Below, one piece after another: positions 42,843-52,250 of a DNA stretch of 64,000 nucleotides. The number at the start of each line of letters is the position of its first letter. The stretch's first letter is position 1. The DNA comes from Micromonospora arborensis. GTDB taxonomy: Bacteria > Actinomycetota > Actinomycetes > Mycobacteriales > Micromonosporaceae. Under the pieces are notes generated by a model that made no database searches, was not told the origin of the DNA, and saw nothing but the letters and a program-made list of their open reading frames with translations. Location of the stretch: NCBI RefSeq assembly GCF_003205615.1, contig NZ_PYBV01000030.1, positions 141,828 to 205,827 of the forward strand, read 5' to 3'. A program made the position numbers and the translations under genes.

Positions 42843-45136
42843 TTGGTGGCACCTGATGCGGTGCCGGGGAAGAGCAGCAGTTTGCCGGTGGCGTCGTCCA
42901 CCAGGAGCAGGTCGTTGTGGTTGTCGCGGGTGAACGGGCCGCTGAGCAACTCGCTGCGGGTGGCCCAGGTGTCTCCGGTGATTTCGACCCGGTCACCCCA
43001 GGTGGTGCCGGCGGCGGTGCCGGGGTAGAGCCACAGTTTGCCGGTGGCCTGTTCGACGGCGAGCAGGTCGTCATACTCGTCCGGGTTGAACCGTCCGACG
43101 AGCAGTTCCCCCATCGCGGCCCAGCCACCGGTGCCGGCCAGGACCCGGTCACCCCAGGTGGTGCCGGCGGCGGTGCCGGGGTAGAGCCACAGTTTGCCGG
43201 TGGCCTGTTCGACGGCGAGCAGGTCGTCGAAGGCGTCCCGGTTGAACCGGCCGCTGACGAGTTTGCTCATCGCGTTCCAGCCGCTGCTGCCGGACTCGAC
43301 CCGGGTACCCGGCTTGCCGCCGGCGGCGGTGCCGGGGTAGAGCCACAGTTTGCCGGTGGCCAACTCGACGGCGAGCAGGTCATCGTAGTTGTCGCGGTTG
43401 AACCGGCCCTTGACCGACTTGGCCATGGTCTGCCAGCCGGTCCCGATCTGGATTCGGGTGCCCCAGGTGAGGCCGGTGGCGGTGCCCGGGTAGAGGAAGT
43501 GTCGGCCGGTGAGCTTCTCCACCCCGATCAGGTCCTGGTAGGCGTCCCGGTTGAACTCACCGACGACGAGTTGGCTGAGCCCGTACGGTTGCGGAGTCGG
43601 CTTGCGGCCGGCGGGTGGGACCGGGGTGCCCCAGGTGACTCCCGCGGCGATGCCCGGGTAGAGCCACGACTGGCCGCTGGCCGCTTCGACCGCGAGCAGG
43701 TCGTCGTGGGCGTCGGTGTTGAACCGGCCGACCGTGATGCCGCTCATCGCGTTCCAGCCACTGTTACCGGCCAGGACCGGGGTGCCCCAGGTGGTCCCTG
43801 CGGCGGTGCCCGGGTAGAGCCAGAGCTTCCCGGTCGCGGATTCCAGCGCGAGCAGGTCGTCGTAGGTGTCGCCCCGGTTGAGTTGCCCGCTGGCGAGTTT
43901 GCTCATCGCGTTCCAGCCACTGTTGCCGGATACGACCCGGGTACCCAGATTGCCGCCGGCGGCCGTCCCCGGGTAGAGCCAGAGCTTCCCGGTCGAGATC
44001 TCCACGGCGATCACGTCGTCGTAGCTGTCCCGGTTGAATCGGCCGCTGACGAGCTTGCTCATCGTCTGCCAGCCGGTCCCGATCTGGATCCGGGTGCCCC
44101 AGGCGATGCCGGTGGCGGTCCCCGGATAGAGGAACTGCAGCCCGGTGCTGCTCTCCACGGCGATCAGATCGTCGACGGCATCCCGGTTGAACCGGCCGAC
44201 CACCAGATTCGTCATCCGGTTCCAGTCCGTGGCCCCGGTGTCGACCAGGACCCGCGCGCCCCACGTGCCAGGAGTGGCCGTGCCGGGATACAACCAGAGC
44301 TTGCCAGTCGCCGGATCGACCCCGATCAGATCCTCGTAGGCGTCCCGGTTGAATTCACCCACCACCGGAGAAGTCAGGTCGGACGGCTGCTGGAGACGAA
44401 CCTGGGCGAGCCAGTCGGCGACGTCGTCCACCCGGGTTTCGGTCGCCCCGGTGCGGGTCTCCGTCTCGCCGAGGCAACCATGCTGCCAGGACGTGTGGTT
44501 GATCGCGACCAGCTCGATCTGCCCGCCGACCTCCCGAAAGGCGGGCCCGCCGGCGTCACCCTTGCAGATGGTCGCCTCGGTCGAGGTGCCCACCATGTCG
44601 AGCGTGGTGGCGGCGACCGCGTCGACGATGAACGTGGCGGTACGGAGTTGATCGGGGATCCACTCGGTGGCGGTCCGCCCGTAGCCGCCCACCCGCAGTA
44701 TCTCGCCAGCAACGGGAGGGGTGCCCAGTTTGGGCACGGGAACGTCGGTGACCGGGGCGGCCAATTCGACCAGAGCCAGATTGCGGTCCGGGTGCGGCTC
44801 CACCCGGGTGACTGCCACGACGTGCCCACCTGCCGCAGCCAGGTCGGGACGGCCGACGGTCACCGTGGTCGGCCGGGTAGGTGCCCCGGCGGTGACCGCC
44901 TGCCCACCCTGGACGAAGCACCCCTTCGCCGTGACCACCCAGCCGGGGTCGATCAACGCGCCGCTGCAACTCTGCACGCCACCGAAGTCGACCTTGGCCA
45001 CGAACCCGTAGCCCCCGTCGGCGGGCACAGCGCCACCACCGACCGCATAGGCCGAGGCGCTGGTCAGTGAACCAACGGCGAGGCCGAGCGTGACCAAAGC
45101 AGCCGTCCATCCGATCCGGCTGTGTCTACCAGGCAA
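42806..45136 (-). CDS. Secreted catalytically dead trypsin-like protein with ten FG-GAP/VCBS repeats
   Basis: A 776-residue exported protein: signal peptide (GWTAALVTLGLAVGSLTSASAYA), a chymotrypsin-fold domain (about 31-240) and ten repeats of about 52 residues (VGRFNRDxYDDLxAVExxTGKLWLYPGTA). The protease domain keeps the fold (SCSGALIDPGWVVTA, CKGDAGGPAF) but all three catalytic positions are changed: AAHC is AKGC, the DIAL Asp is Asn (RNLALVEL) and GDSGGP is GDAGGP. So it is a pseudoprotease, probably a binding protein. The repeats resemble a seven-bladed or longer beta-propeller lectin-like module with FNxDxxxD metal loops. Start TTG 45136 with GGGGAG upstream. A hairpin follows the gene. 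Confidence 0.85.
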   Translation of the reverse strand: MPGRHSRIGWTAALVTLGLAVGSLTSASAYAVGGGAVPADGGYGFVAKVDFGGVQSCSGALIDPGWVVTAKGCFVQGGQAVTAGAPTRPTTVTVGRPDLAAAGGHVVAVTRVEPHPDRNLALVELAAPVTDVPVPKLGTPPVAGEILRVGGYGRTATEWIPDQLRTATFIVDAVAATTLDMVGTSTEATICKGDAGGPAFREVGGQIELVAINHTSWQHGCLGETETRTGATETRVDDVADWLAQVRLQQPSDLTSPVVGEFNRDAYEDLIGVDPATGKLWLYPGTATPGTWGARVLVDTGATDWNRMTNLVVGRFNRDAVDDLIAVESSTGLQFLYPGTATGIAWGTRIQIGTGWQTMSKLVSGRFNRDSYDDVIAVEISTGKLWLYPGTAAGGNLGTRVVSGNSGWNAMSKLASGQLNRGDTYDDLLALESATGKLWLYPGTAAGTTWGTPVLAGNSGWNAMSGITVGRFNTDAHDDLLAVEAASGQSWLYPGIAAGVTWGTPVPPAGRKPTPQPYGLSQLVVGEFNRDAYQDLIGVEKLTGRHFLYPGTATGLTWGTRIQIGTGWQTMAKSVKGRFNRDNYDDLLAVELATGKLWLYPGTAAGGKPGTRVESGSSGWNAMSKLVSGRFNRDAFDDLLAVEQATGKLWLYPGTAAGTTWGDRVLAGTGGWAAMGELLVGRFNPDEYDDLLAVEQATGKLWLYPGTAAGTTWGDRVEITGDTWATRSELLSGPFTRDNHNDLLLVDDATGKLLLFPGTASGATKWAPAIEVGPGN

Positions 45137-45362
45137 GACTTACTCCCCAGGATGTGAAGATCGCGGCTGCGGCGATATCGCTCTCCGGCCACAGTAGAAG
45201 ACAAAGGCCGACCGGTGTGTCCTTCACCGGCGCGCCGGGGAGTGGTACCGCCGGGCGGCGGACGATCTCCACCGCGGCGGGGACGACGACGGGCACACCG
45301 CAGCGACGTTCCTCGATTATTCTCGATGCTGGATCATCGAATTCCACACGGGAGGGCGCCCG

Positions 45363-46187
45363 ATGGCCGCGGATGAGGTAGCACCCCCTGGCGTTGACAT
45401 CTCCACCCCGAGCATCGCCCGGGTCTACGACTTCATGGTCGGCGGCAAGGACAATTTCGCGGTCGACCGGATGGTCGCCCAGCGCGCGCTGGAGATCGCG
45501 CCCGACGGCCTGGAGGCGGGGCGCGCGTGCCGGGCCCTCCTGCGCCGGGCGGTGCGTTACCTGGCGGCCGAGGCCGGCATCCGGCAGTTTCTCGACATCG
45601 GTTCGGGGCTGCCCACTGAGACCAACGTGCACCAGGTCGCGCACGAGGTCGATCCGGCGGCGCGGGTCGTCTACGTCGACAACGATCCGTCGGTGCTGGT
45701 GCACGGGCGCGCGCTGCTCGCCGGCGACGGCACGACTGCGCTGATCGAGGCGGACATCCGTTCCCCCGAGACGATTCTCGAGCACCCCGTGGTGCGGGAG
45801 AAGCTCGACTTCACCCAGCCGATCGGTCTGCTGCTCTTCTCGGTCCTGCACCACCTCAACGACCCCGAGGACCCGGGCGGCGTCGCGGCGACCCTGCGGG
45901 ACGCGCTGCCGCCCGGCAGCCACCTGGCGATCACGCATTTCTGGGATCCGGCCGAGGAGCATCCGGAGACGTCCGCGAGGGTGCGCGAGTCCGAGCGGGT
46001 GTTCAACGAGAGCCTGGGCACCGGGCGCTGGCGCCGCCGTACGGAAATCGAGGCCTTCGTCGGCGACTTCGAGCTGATCGAGCCGGGGCTGGTGCCGCTG
46101 GCCGAGTGGCGACCCGACGGCGAGGCCGTGGCCGAGCAGAAGGAGACCTACTACACCATGCTCGCCGGGGTGGCCCGCAAACGCTGA
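45363..46187 (+). CDS. DUF574-family SAM-dependent methyltransferase
   Basis: A 274-residue Methyltransf_19/DUF574 protein, a family expanded in actinomycetes. Family marks are PSIARVYDFMVGGKDNFAVDR, IRQFLDIGSGLPTETNVHQVA (SAM loop), ARVVYVDNDPSVLVHGRALL and LLLFSVLHHLNDPEDP. ATG 45363 has GGGAGG 9 nt upstream. The 226 bp between it and the divergent FG-GAP gene contain an inverted repeat, TCGATG and CATCGA around CTGGAT (45323-45340), that could bind a regulator. Methyl acceptor unknown. Confidence 0.88.
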   Translation: MAADEVAPPGVDISTPSIARVYDFMVGGKDNFAVDRMVAQRALEIAPDGLEAGRACRALLRRAVRYLAAEAGIRQFLDIGSGLPTETNVHQVAHEVDPAARVVYVDNDPSVLVHGRALLAGDGTTALIEADIRSPETILEHPVVREKLDFTQPIGLLLFSVLHHLNDPEDPGGVAATLRDALPPGSHLAITHFWDPAEEHPETSARVRESERVFNESLGTGRWRRRTEIEAFVGDFELIEPGLVPLAEWRPDGEAVAEQKETYYTMLAGVARKR

Positions 46188-46204
46188 CAGCTGCGGGCCG
46201 CTGG

Positions 46205-49078
46205 CTACGCTGGCGGCTCGACCGCCTCGACGAGAACTTCGAGCACGTGTCGGTATGGCTGCCCGGTGGCCCGGCTCATGCCCATCTCGCAGGTGCGGTT
46301 GCAGGAGGCGTACGCGTCGTACCCGCGCTGGTTGACCTCTGCGGCCTGAGCTGCGGTGGCGCTGGCGGTGACCTCGGGATGCAGGAGCCCTCGGTCGCCG
46401 GCGAAGGCGCAGCACCCCCAGCTGTCCGGCACGGTCACGGTGTCGGCGACCGCCCAGGCCACCGTGCGCAGGTCGTCGATGCCGCCGAGGTGCACGGTGG
46501 AGCAGGTGGGGTGCAGGGCCAACGAGCCCACCCGCCGGGGCTCCGGCAGGGCCGGCAGGAGGTGTTCGGCGGTGAAGGTCACGCTGTCGACGAAGCGCAG
46601 AGCGCCGTAACGTGTCCGGTCCTCCTCGGCCAGCGCGTCGGTCAACTGGGACAGCCCGTGCGTGCAGGATGACGCGTCGCACACGACGGGCAGGCGACCC
46701 TGGTCGCTGGCCGCCCAGAGCGCCGCCAGGGTCCGCTCGGCCATCTCGCGGTGGCCGGCGGGGTAGCCCTTGGACTGCCATGGCGTTCCGCAGCACAGGC
46801 CAGCGGTGCCGGTTGGTACGACGATCGGCACTCCTGCCAGTTCGCACAGGCGCAGGAACGCCGCCGCCGAACCGTCGGACGCGCCGTCCTCCGGGGCGAA
46901 GATGCTGCCGATACAGGCCGCGAAGAACACGGCCTGGGCGTCCGGTGCGCTGCGGGGTGCGGGGCGGGGAGCACCGGCGCGCGGGATGTCGTCGCTCCAC
47001 AGGGGTACGAGTTCGGTGGCGCCGAGCCCACGGATCGCCTGAGTGGCGGCGCGGGTCAGTGGGGTCGGTACGGTGTGTGCCGCGTTCAGTCCCACCCGGA
47101 CGCCAGCCACGGCGGTCTTCCAGTGCTGGGCGGCACCGCGGGCGGTGTGCTGGGCGAGAGGGCTGTGCCGCTCGGCGCGCAGCCGTTTCATCGCTGCGCC
47201 GGTGTCGATGCCGACCGGGCAGGCGGTGACGCAGAGGCTGTCCGCGGCGCAGCTGTCCACCGCGCTGTACGCATAGTCGCTGGTCAGTTCCCGGCGGCGC
47301 TCCTCGTCGCCGGCGGCGGTGGCGAGGGCGATCTGCCGTTGCAGGACGATGCGCTGCCGGGGCGTGGTGGTGACGTCGGCGGTGGGGCAGACCGGCTCGC
47401 AGTAGCCACACTCGACGCAGGCGTCCAACTTGGGGTCGACCGTCGGGACGGCCTTGAGCTGCTGCAGGTGCACGGTCGGGTCGTCGTTGAGCAGCACCCC
47501 GGGGTTGAGCAGGCCGCTCGGGTCGCACAACCGCTTGAGCTCGCGCATCACGTCGTACAACTCGTCGCCGTACTGGCGGCGGACGAAGGGGGCCATGGCC
47601 CGGCCGGTGCCGTGCTCCGCCTTGAGTGTTCCGCCCTCGGCCAGCACGAGATCGACCATGTCGTCGGTGAACCGGGCGTAGCGATCGATCTCGGCCGGTG
47701 TGTCGAAGGACTGGGTCAGCATGAAGTGCAGGTTGCCGTCGCGAGCGTGTCCGAAGATCACCGCGTCCGGATAGCCGTGCCGGTCGAACAGGCGGATCAG
47801 ACCGTCGCACGTGCCGGTCAGGCGCGACATCGGCACCGCGATGTCCTCCAGCAGGGCCGTGGTGCCGGGCGTGCGGGCGCCGGCGACCGCGGTGTATAGA
47901 CCCTTGCGCAGGTGCCAGAGCCTGGCCCGTTCGCGCGGGTCGTGGGTCAGTTCGGTGCCGGTGACGGCGGGCAGGCGGTCGAGCGCGGGCCGGGCGTCGG
48001 CCAGCGTCGCGGCCAGCCGCTCGGCGCTGTCCTCGGTGAACTCCACCAGCAGCGCGGCGTGCCCGGTGACCGTCAGCCCGCGCAGGGCCCGGCTGGCGTC
48101 CGGGTCGCGCTGGCTGACCCGCAGGGCGGCCGCGTCGAGCAGTTCGGCGGTACGGGCACCGGCGGCGAGCAGGGCCGGCAGTGCGTCGGTGGCGTCGGTG
48201 AGGCGGGGCAGGATCAGCAGGCCGGTGGCGGCATGTTCGTGGATCTCGACGGTACGGAAGACGGCCTCGGCCACGAAGCCGAGCGTGCCTTCGCTGCCGA
48301 TCATCAGGTGGGCGAGCATGTCGACCGGGCTGTCGTGGTCGAGCAGGGAGTTCAGCCCGTACCCCATGGTGTTCTTCATCGCGAACAGCCGCTCGATGGT
48401 GGCGCGCGACCCCGGTGTCGCGCGCACCCGGTCGCGCAGTCGCAGCAGCCCGGCGTGCAGCTCGGGCTCGTCGGCGCGCAGCCGGTCGTCGGCGTCGCGC
48501 GCGGCGGAGTCGACGACGGACCCGGATGGGAGGACGAAGCGCAGCGACTCCATGGTGCGGTACGCGTTGTCGGTGGTGCCGCAGGTCATCCCGCTGGAGT
48601 TGTTGGCCACCATGCCACCCACCGTGCAGGCGGCTTCGCTGGCCGGGTCCGGGCCGAGCCGGCGGCGGTAGCGGGCCAGTCGAGCGTTGGCCTGCCGGAT
48701 CGTCAGGCCCGGTTGGAGCCGGATGCGACGGCCGTCGTCGAGCACCTCGGCCTGCCGCCAGTCGGCGCGGACGTCCACCAGCACGCCCGCGCCGCCGGCC
48801 TGCCCGGCGAGGCTGGTGCCGCCGCCGCGCAGGGTCAACGGCACGCCGGCCTCCCGGGCCCCGACCATCAGCGCCCCCACCTCGGCCGCCGATGCGGCGC
48901 GAACCACGGCCTGCGGCTCGAACAGGTACGGCGAGGCGTCGTGCGCCGCCGCCAGCCGCCGGGGCAGCTCGGTGCTGGCCCGGGCCGGATCCTCCAAGCG
49001 GGCGCGCAGCAGCTCGGCGACCTCGCGGGCGTGGACGTCGGCCGCGGTCGGCGCGGGTACTCCTACGACGGGTCTCAT
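46205..49078 (-). CDS. FAD/Fe-S D-lactate dehydrogenase (Dld-type)
   Basis: A 957-residue fusion. The N-terminal FAD_binding_4 domain (about 40-290; LRGGGTSLAGQAG, TVGGMVANNSSGMTCG) and FAD-oxidase C domain (about 290-540; HARDGNLHFMLTQ, EHGTGRAMAPFV) are followed by a ferredoxin module (CVECGYCEPVCP and CAADSLCVTACPVG, two 4Fe-4S ligand sets) and a C-terminal CCG domain (CCGTPWQS, CCAFAGDRG). This is the layout of D-lactate/D-2-hydroxyacid dehydrogenases that pass electrons to the respiratory chain. The start at 49078 follows GGGAGG-rich sequence. It is last in an operon with AnmK and a symporter, where it would oxidise the D-lactate released by MurQ. Confidence 0.88.
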   Translation of the reverse strand: MRPVVGVPAPTAADVHAREVAELLRARLEDPARASTELPRRLAAAHDASPYLFEPQAVVRAASAAEVGALMVGAREAGVPLTLRGGGTSLAGQAGGAGVLVDVRADWRQAEVLDDGRRIRLQPGLTIRQANARLARYRRRLGPDPASEAACTVGGMVANNSSGMTCGTTDNAYRTMESLRFVLPSGSVVDSAARDADDRLRADEPELHAGLLRLRDRVRATPGSRATIERLFAMKNTMGYGLNSLLDHDSPVDMLAHLMIGSEGTLGFVAEAVFRTVEIHEHAATGLLILPRLTDATDALPALLAAGARTAELLDAAALRVSQRDPDASRALRGLTVTGHAALLVEFTEDSAERLAATLADARPALDRLPAVTGTELTHDPRERARLWHLRKGLYTAVAGARTPGTTALLEDIAVPMSRLTGTCDGLIRLFDRHGYPDAVIFGHARDGNLHFMLTQSFDTPAEIDRYARFTDDMVDLVLAEGGTLKAEHGTGRAMAPFVRRQYGDELYDVMRELKRLCDPSGLLNPGVLLNDDPTVHLQQLKAVPTVDPKLDACVECGYCEPVCPTADVTTTPRQRIVLQRQIALATAAGDEERRRELTSDYAYSAVDSCAADSLCVTACPVGIDTGAAMKRLRAERHSPLAQHTARGAAQHWKTAVAGVRVGLNAAHTVPTPLTRAATQAIRGLGATELVPLWSDDIPRAGAPRPAPRSAPDAQAVFFAACIGSIFAPEDGASDGSAAAFLRLCELAGVPIVVPTGTAGLCCGTPWQSKGYPAGHREMAERTLAALWAASDQGRLPVVCDASSCTHGLSQLTDALAEEDRTRYGALRFVDSVTFTAEHLLPALPEPRRVGSLALHPTCSTVHLGGIDDLRTVAWAVADTVTVPDSWGCCAFAGDRGLLHPEVTASATAAQAAEVNQRGYDAYASCNRTCEMGMSRATGQPYRHVLEVLVEAVEPPA

Positions 49079-49103
49079 CGGCGGGTCCTCCCTGAAGGGG
49101 TGG

Positions 49104-50288
49104 TCAGTCGGCCACCGGCGACGCGACGATCCGCAACCGGTGCGGAGCGGTGCCGACCGGGTCCGGCAGCCGCAGCGGCTGACGGCCGGGAGTGATGCTG
49201 CCGAGCACGGAGGCGTGCCGCGCGCCGGTGCCCGAGGGCAGGGCGCCCGGCAGCCCGTGCACGGTCAGGTAGCCCAGCAGCGCGAAGGCCAGCGCCTCCT
49301 TGGCGTCCGATGCGACGCCAAGGTCGTCGCTGGACGACAGGTGGACGCCCGGCAGCTCGTCGGCGATCATGCGCATCAAGGTCGGGTTGTGTGCGCCGCC
49401 GCCGGAGACGACGAGCCGGGTGACGCCGTGGTCGCGGCAGGCGCCCGCGACCGTGACCGCCGTCAGTCGGGTGAGCGTGGCCAGCACGTCCTGCGGATCC
49501 GGCGTGGGCGCGTCGGCGAGGGCGGCGAGCAGGTAGGGCAGGTGGAACAACTCCTTCCCGGTGCTCTTCGGGCCAGGCAGCCGGTAGTACGGCTCGTCGA
49601 GCAGCCGCCGCAGCAGGACCGGGTTCACCTGCCCGGCAGCCGCGCCGCGCCCGTCCCGGTCGTACTCCTCGGTGCCTCCGCTGAAGTGGCGCACAGCGGC
49701 GTCGAGGAGTGCGTTGGCCGGCCCGGTGTCGAACGCGAGGGGGTCCGCGTCCGGCGCGACGACGGTGATGTTGGCGATGCCGCCCAGGTTCAGGGCGGCG
49801 GGGACGCCGGGTAGGCCACGTAGCAGCAGCGCGTCGAAGAGGGCGACCAGGGGAGCGCCCTGGCCGCCGGCGGCGACGTCGCGGCTGCGTAGGTCGGCCA
49901 CGACCGGAAGGCCGGTGGCCTCCGCGATCCAGGCCGGCTGACCCAGCTGGAGAGTGCCACGGACCACCCCGTCCTCGACCCAGTGGTGCATGGTCTGGCC
50001 GTGCGAGACGACCAGGTCGGCGTGGCCGCCACACAGTTGGGCGAGAGCCCGCACACCGGCGTCGGCGAAGGCCTGGCCGATGCCGGTGTCCAGCACGCAG
50101 ATCGCCTCGGTGGTGGTCGGGGCCGGCGGTAGGGCGGCGGCGATCCCGCTGCGCAACCGCTCGGGGTACGGGTGGCTGAGCCGGCCCAGCGGTCGCATCC
50201 GCAGGGTGTCGCCGTTCAGGTCGAACTCGGCCGCGGCGGCTTCGATGCCGTCGTAGGAGGTTCCGGACATCAGGCCGATCACGCGCAT
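49104..50288 (-). CDS. anmK: Anhydro-N-acetylmuramic acid kinase
   Basis: A 394-residue ASKHA-fold kinase that converts 1,6-anhydro-MurNAc plus ATP to MurNAc-6-phosphate in cell-wall recycling. The family hallmark MSGTSYDGIEAAAAEFD is at the N terminus; SHGQTMHH, DLRSRDVAAGGQGAPLVA, LNLGGIANITVV, DTGPANALLDA and VSGGGAHNPTLM complete the set. ATG 50288 has AAGGAGG 5-6 nt upstream; the longer in-frame ORF overlaps the symporter. It lies 11 bp after the symporter gene and 25 bp before the D-lactate dehydrogenase gene. Its product is the substrate of MurQ, encoded divergently. Confidence 0.95.
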   Translation of the reverse strand: MRVIGLMSGTSYDGIEAAAAEFDLNGDTLRMRPLGRLSHPYPERLRSGIAAALPPAPTTTEAICVLDTGIGQAFADAGVRALAQLCGGHADLVVSHGQTMHHWVEDGVVRGTLQLGQPAWIAEATGLPVVADLRSRDVAAGGQGAPLVALFDALLLRGLPGVPAALNLGGIANITVVAPDADPLAFDTGPANALLDAAVRHFSGGTEEYDRDGRGAAAGQVNPVLLRRLLDEPYYRLPGPKSTGKELFHLPYLLAALADAPTPDPQDVLATLTRLTAVTVAGACRDHGVTRLVVSGGGAHNPTLMRMIADELPGVHLSSSDDLGVASDAKEALAFALLGYLTVHGLPGALPSGTGARHASVLGSITPGRQPLRLPDPVGTAPHRLRIVASPVAD

Positions 50289-50299
50289 CAGGTCCTCCT

Positions 50300-51862
50300 T
50301 CACGCCCGTCCGGCGGGCGTCGCCGCCGGTTCTTCGGCCTCGTCGGTGCGCCGGTGGTCGTACGGCGTCGCCGGGGCCGCGTGGAACCGGCTCGACACCG
50401 CGCCGACGAGCAGGGTGATCAGGACACCGATCGGCACCAGCCACTGCGCGGCGATGGCGGTGGCGGTGGTGGTCCCGGCCGTCGTCACATCGATCTTCAC
50501 GTAGCGGACGATGTATGTCATCACCGCCACGGTGACGAGGAAGGCGATCACCGCGTCGACCTGGTTGGCCCGCTGGACGAGACGGCCGAGCAGGAACGCC
50601 CCGAGCAGTGCCCCGTAGGTGTAGCCAGCGATGGTCAGGCCGGTCAGGTACACGTTTCCGGTGCTCGAGCTGAAGGCGCAGGCGAAGATCGCCATCAGCA
50701 CCGCCCAGACCAGGGTCATCACCCGGGCGAGCCGGAGCATCACGTCATCCGACGGGACCGTCCGGAAGAAGCTGTGGATGAAGTCGGCGACGGTGGAGTT
50801 CGACATCGAGTTCAGCGCCGACGACAGCGAACCCATCGCGGCGCCGAGGATGCCGGCCACCAGTAGACCCGAGATGCCCACCGGCAGGGCGTGCAGGATG
50901 AAGCTCGGGTAGAGGTTGTCGCTGCTGGCCAGGCCGAGTTCCTTGAAGGTCTGACCCTTGTTGTACGACCACAGCAGCGCGCCGACCAGGGAGAATGCCG
51001 CGAACTGGATGACCACGAAGATGCCCGAGGAGATCATCGCCTTCTGCCCCTCGCGAAGCGTGCGGGTGGACAGGATGCGCTGGACGATCAGCTGGTCCGA
51101 CCCGTGGCTGGCCATCGCGAAGATCGCGCCGCCGATGATCGCGGTCGGCAGGGCGAACGGGCTGGTGAGCACGTGCGCGAGCGTGAAGTCGGTGTCGAAG
51201 AGCTGGAACTTGCCGGCGTCCAGCGCCTGCGAGTAGCCGTCGAAGCCGACGGCGTGGCTGAGCACCGCGATGGCCAGGATCGCCCCGCCCAGGTAGAGCC
51301 CCATCTGGATGGCGTCGGTCCAGATGACCGCCTTGATGCCGCCGAGGTAGGTGTAGACCACCGTGATGAGCGTCAGAACGATGATGATGGCCTGGTAGCC
51401 GACCTGAAGGCCGAGCTCGTCGAGGAGCAGCTTGATGGGGATGGCCGAGGCGAACAGCCGTACGCCCTCGGCGAGCAGGCGGGTGAAGACGAACGTGACG
51501 GACGCCAGGCCCTGGAGTTTCAGGCCGAACCGTTCACCGAGGTACTGGTAGGCGCTGACGAAGCCGCCCCGCTTGTAGAGGGGGATGAGCACCGCGGCCA
51601 CGACGACGCGACCGATGACGTAACCCAGGGCCAGCTCGACGTTACCGAATCCCTGGCCGCTGTAGGCGCCACCGGGCACGCTGATCACGGTCAGGACGCT
51701 GGTCTCGGTGGCGACCACGGAGAACGAGACGGTCCACCACGGCAGCCGACCCTCGCCCACGAAGTAGTCCTTGGCGGATTTCTGCTTGCCGGACAGCCGC
51801 AGTCCGACGAAGGCGATCACCACGAGGTACAGCACGATTACGACAAGGTCGAGTTGACGCAC
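50300..51862 (-). CDS. Sodium:solute symporter (SSS family), probably for amino-sugar uptake
   Basis: A 520-residue SSS transporter with about 13 transmembrane helices. Seen: VVIVLYLVVIAFVGLRLSGK, FSVVATETSVLTVISVPGGAYSGQ, YTYLGGIKAVIWTDAIQMGLY (family signature with the conserved Gly-Gly-x-x-x-Val-x-Trp-Thr-Asp), FAMASHGSDQLIVQRILST and GILGAAMGSLSSALNSMSNSTVADF with the Na2-site Ser/Ser-Asn. A basic tail follows the last helix. GTG 51862 has GGGAG 7 nt upstream. First gene of the AnmK/D-lactate dehydrogenase operon; by context it imports MurNAc, anhydro-MurNAc or a related wall sugar using sodium (inference). Confidence 0.9.
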   Translation of the reverse strand: MRQLDLVVIVLYLVVIAFVGLRLSGKQKSAKDYFVGEGRLPWWTVSFSVVATETSVLTVISVPGGAYSGQGFGNVELALGYVIGRVVVAAVLIPLYKRGGFVSAYQYLGERFGLKLQGLASVTFVFTRLLAEGVRLFASAIPIKLLLDELGLQVGYQAIIIVLTLITVVYTYLGGIKAVIWTDAIQMGLYLGGAILAIAVLSHAVGFDGYSQALDAGKFQLFDTDFTLAHVLTSPFALPTAIIGGAIFAMASHGSDQLIVQRILSTRTLREGQKAMISSGIFVVIQFAAFSLVGALLWSYNKGQTFKELGLASSDNLYPSFILHALPVGISGLLVAGILGAAMGSLSSALNSMSNSTVADFIHSFFRTVPSDDVMLRLARVMTLVWAVLMAIFACAFSSSTGNVYLTGLTIAGYTYGALLGAFLLGRLVQRANQVDAVIAFLVTVAVMTYIVRYVKIDVTTAGTTTATAIAAQWLVPIGVLITLLVGAVSSRFHAAPATPYDHRRTDEAEEPAATPAGRA

Positions 51863-52250
51863 AGCTCACTCCCAACCAGCGGTTGTCAATAAGTGACGTG
51901 GGACCAGGGTAACGCGAAACTTTTTGCCACTGCCGGTCCGGGCTGGCTACGCTGTGGTCCCAGCCTGCTGATATGGGGGAAAGGGTGGCCCAGCAGAACG
52001 TGCCCGGCGGCCGGGAGCCGGCACCGGACGCGGCCCGCAGCGACATCTCGGGCACACACCATCACACCGTGCCGCCGAGGCTGGCACGGTCGAAACGGCG
52101 CGTTGTCGGCGTAGTTCTGGCGAACCGCCGACGCCCGTCCCCACCTGCCCTCAGCCTGGCCGCCGCGAGCACGCGCTCGACGTCGACCGCACCGGCGAGG
52201 CACCACCCGCCGGCCGGCGACTGAACACCAGCGAGAGGAACGAACAACCC
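51863..52250. other. 388-bp divergent regulatory region of the MurNAc locus
   Basis: Between the symporter and murQ starts. It holds a 14-bp near palindrome at 51914-51927 and a pair of 8-bp inverted copies of TGGGACCA (51899-51906 and 51955-51962). The half nearer murQ has only short ORFs with poor coding look and no ribosome sites. No regulator gene is present here. Confidence 0.5.
51914..51927. promoter_or_regulatory. Candidate RpiR/MurR-type operator
   Basis: GCGAAA-CT-TTTTGC, arms of 6 bp with one mismatch, AT-rich centre in a very GC-rich region. RpiR-family regulators of MurNAc genes bind AT-rich GAAA/TTTC palindromes, so this is a plausible site between the two divergent units. Confidence 0.4.

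Noticed and set aside
42917..45070. 717-codon open frame on the plus strand opposite the FG-GAP gene
   Set aside because: It is the complement of the periodic FG-GAP codons; the periodic EQVV/PVEPA pattern has no family match and the minus-strand protein is clearly real.
45126..47810. 894-codon minus-strand open frame running past the DUF574 gene
   Set aside because: It is an off-frame shadow of the D-lactate dehydrogenase and of the antisense of the methyltransferase; the sequence is Arg/Pro-rich with no recognisable domain.
51973..52224. 83-residue ORF ahead of murQ
   Set aside because: No ribosome site, low-complexity composition, no conserved look; more likely an untranslated leader.
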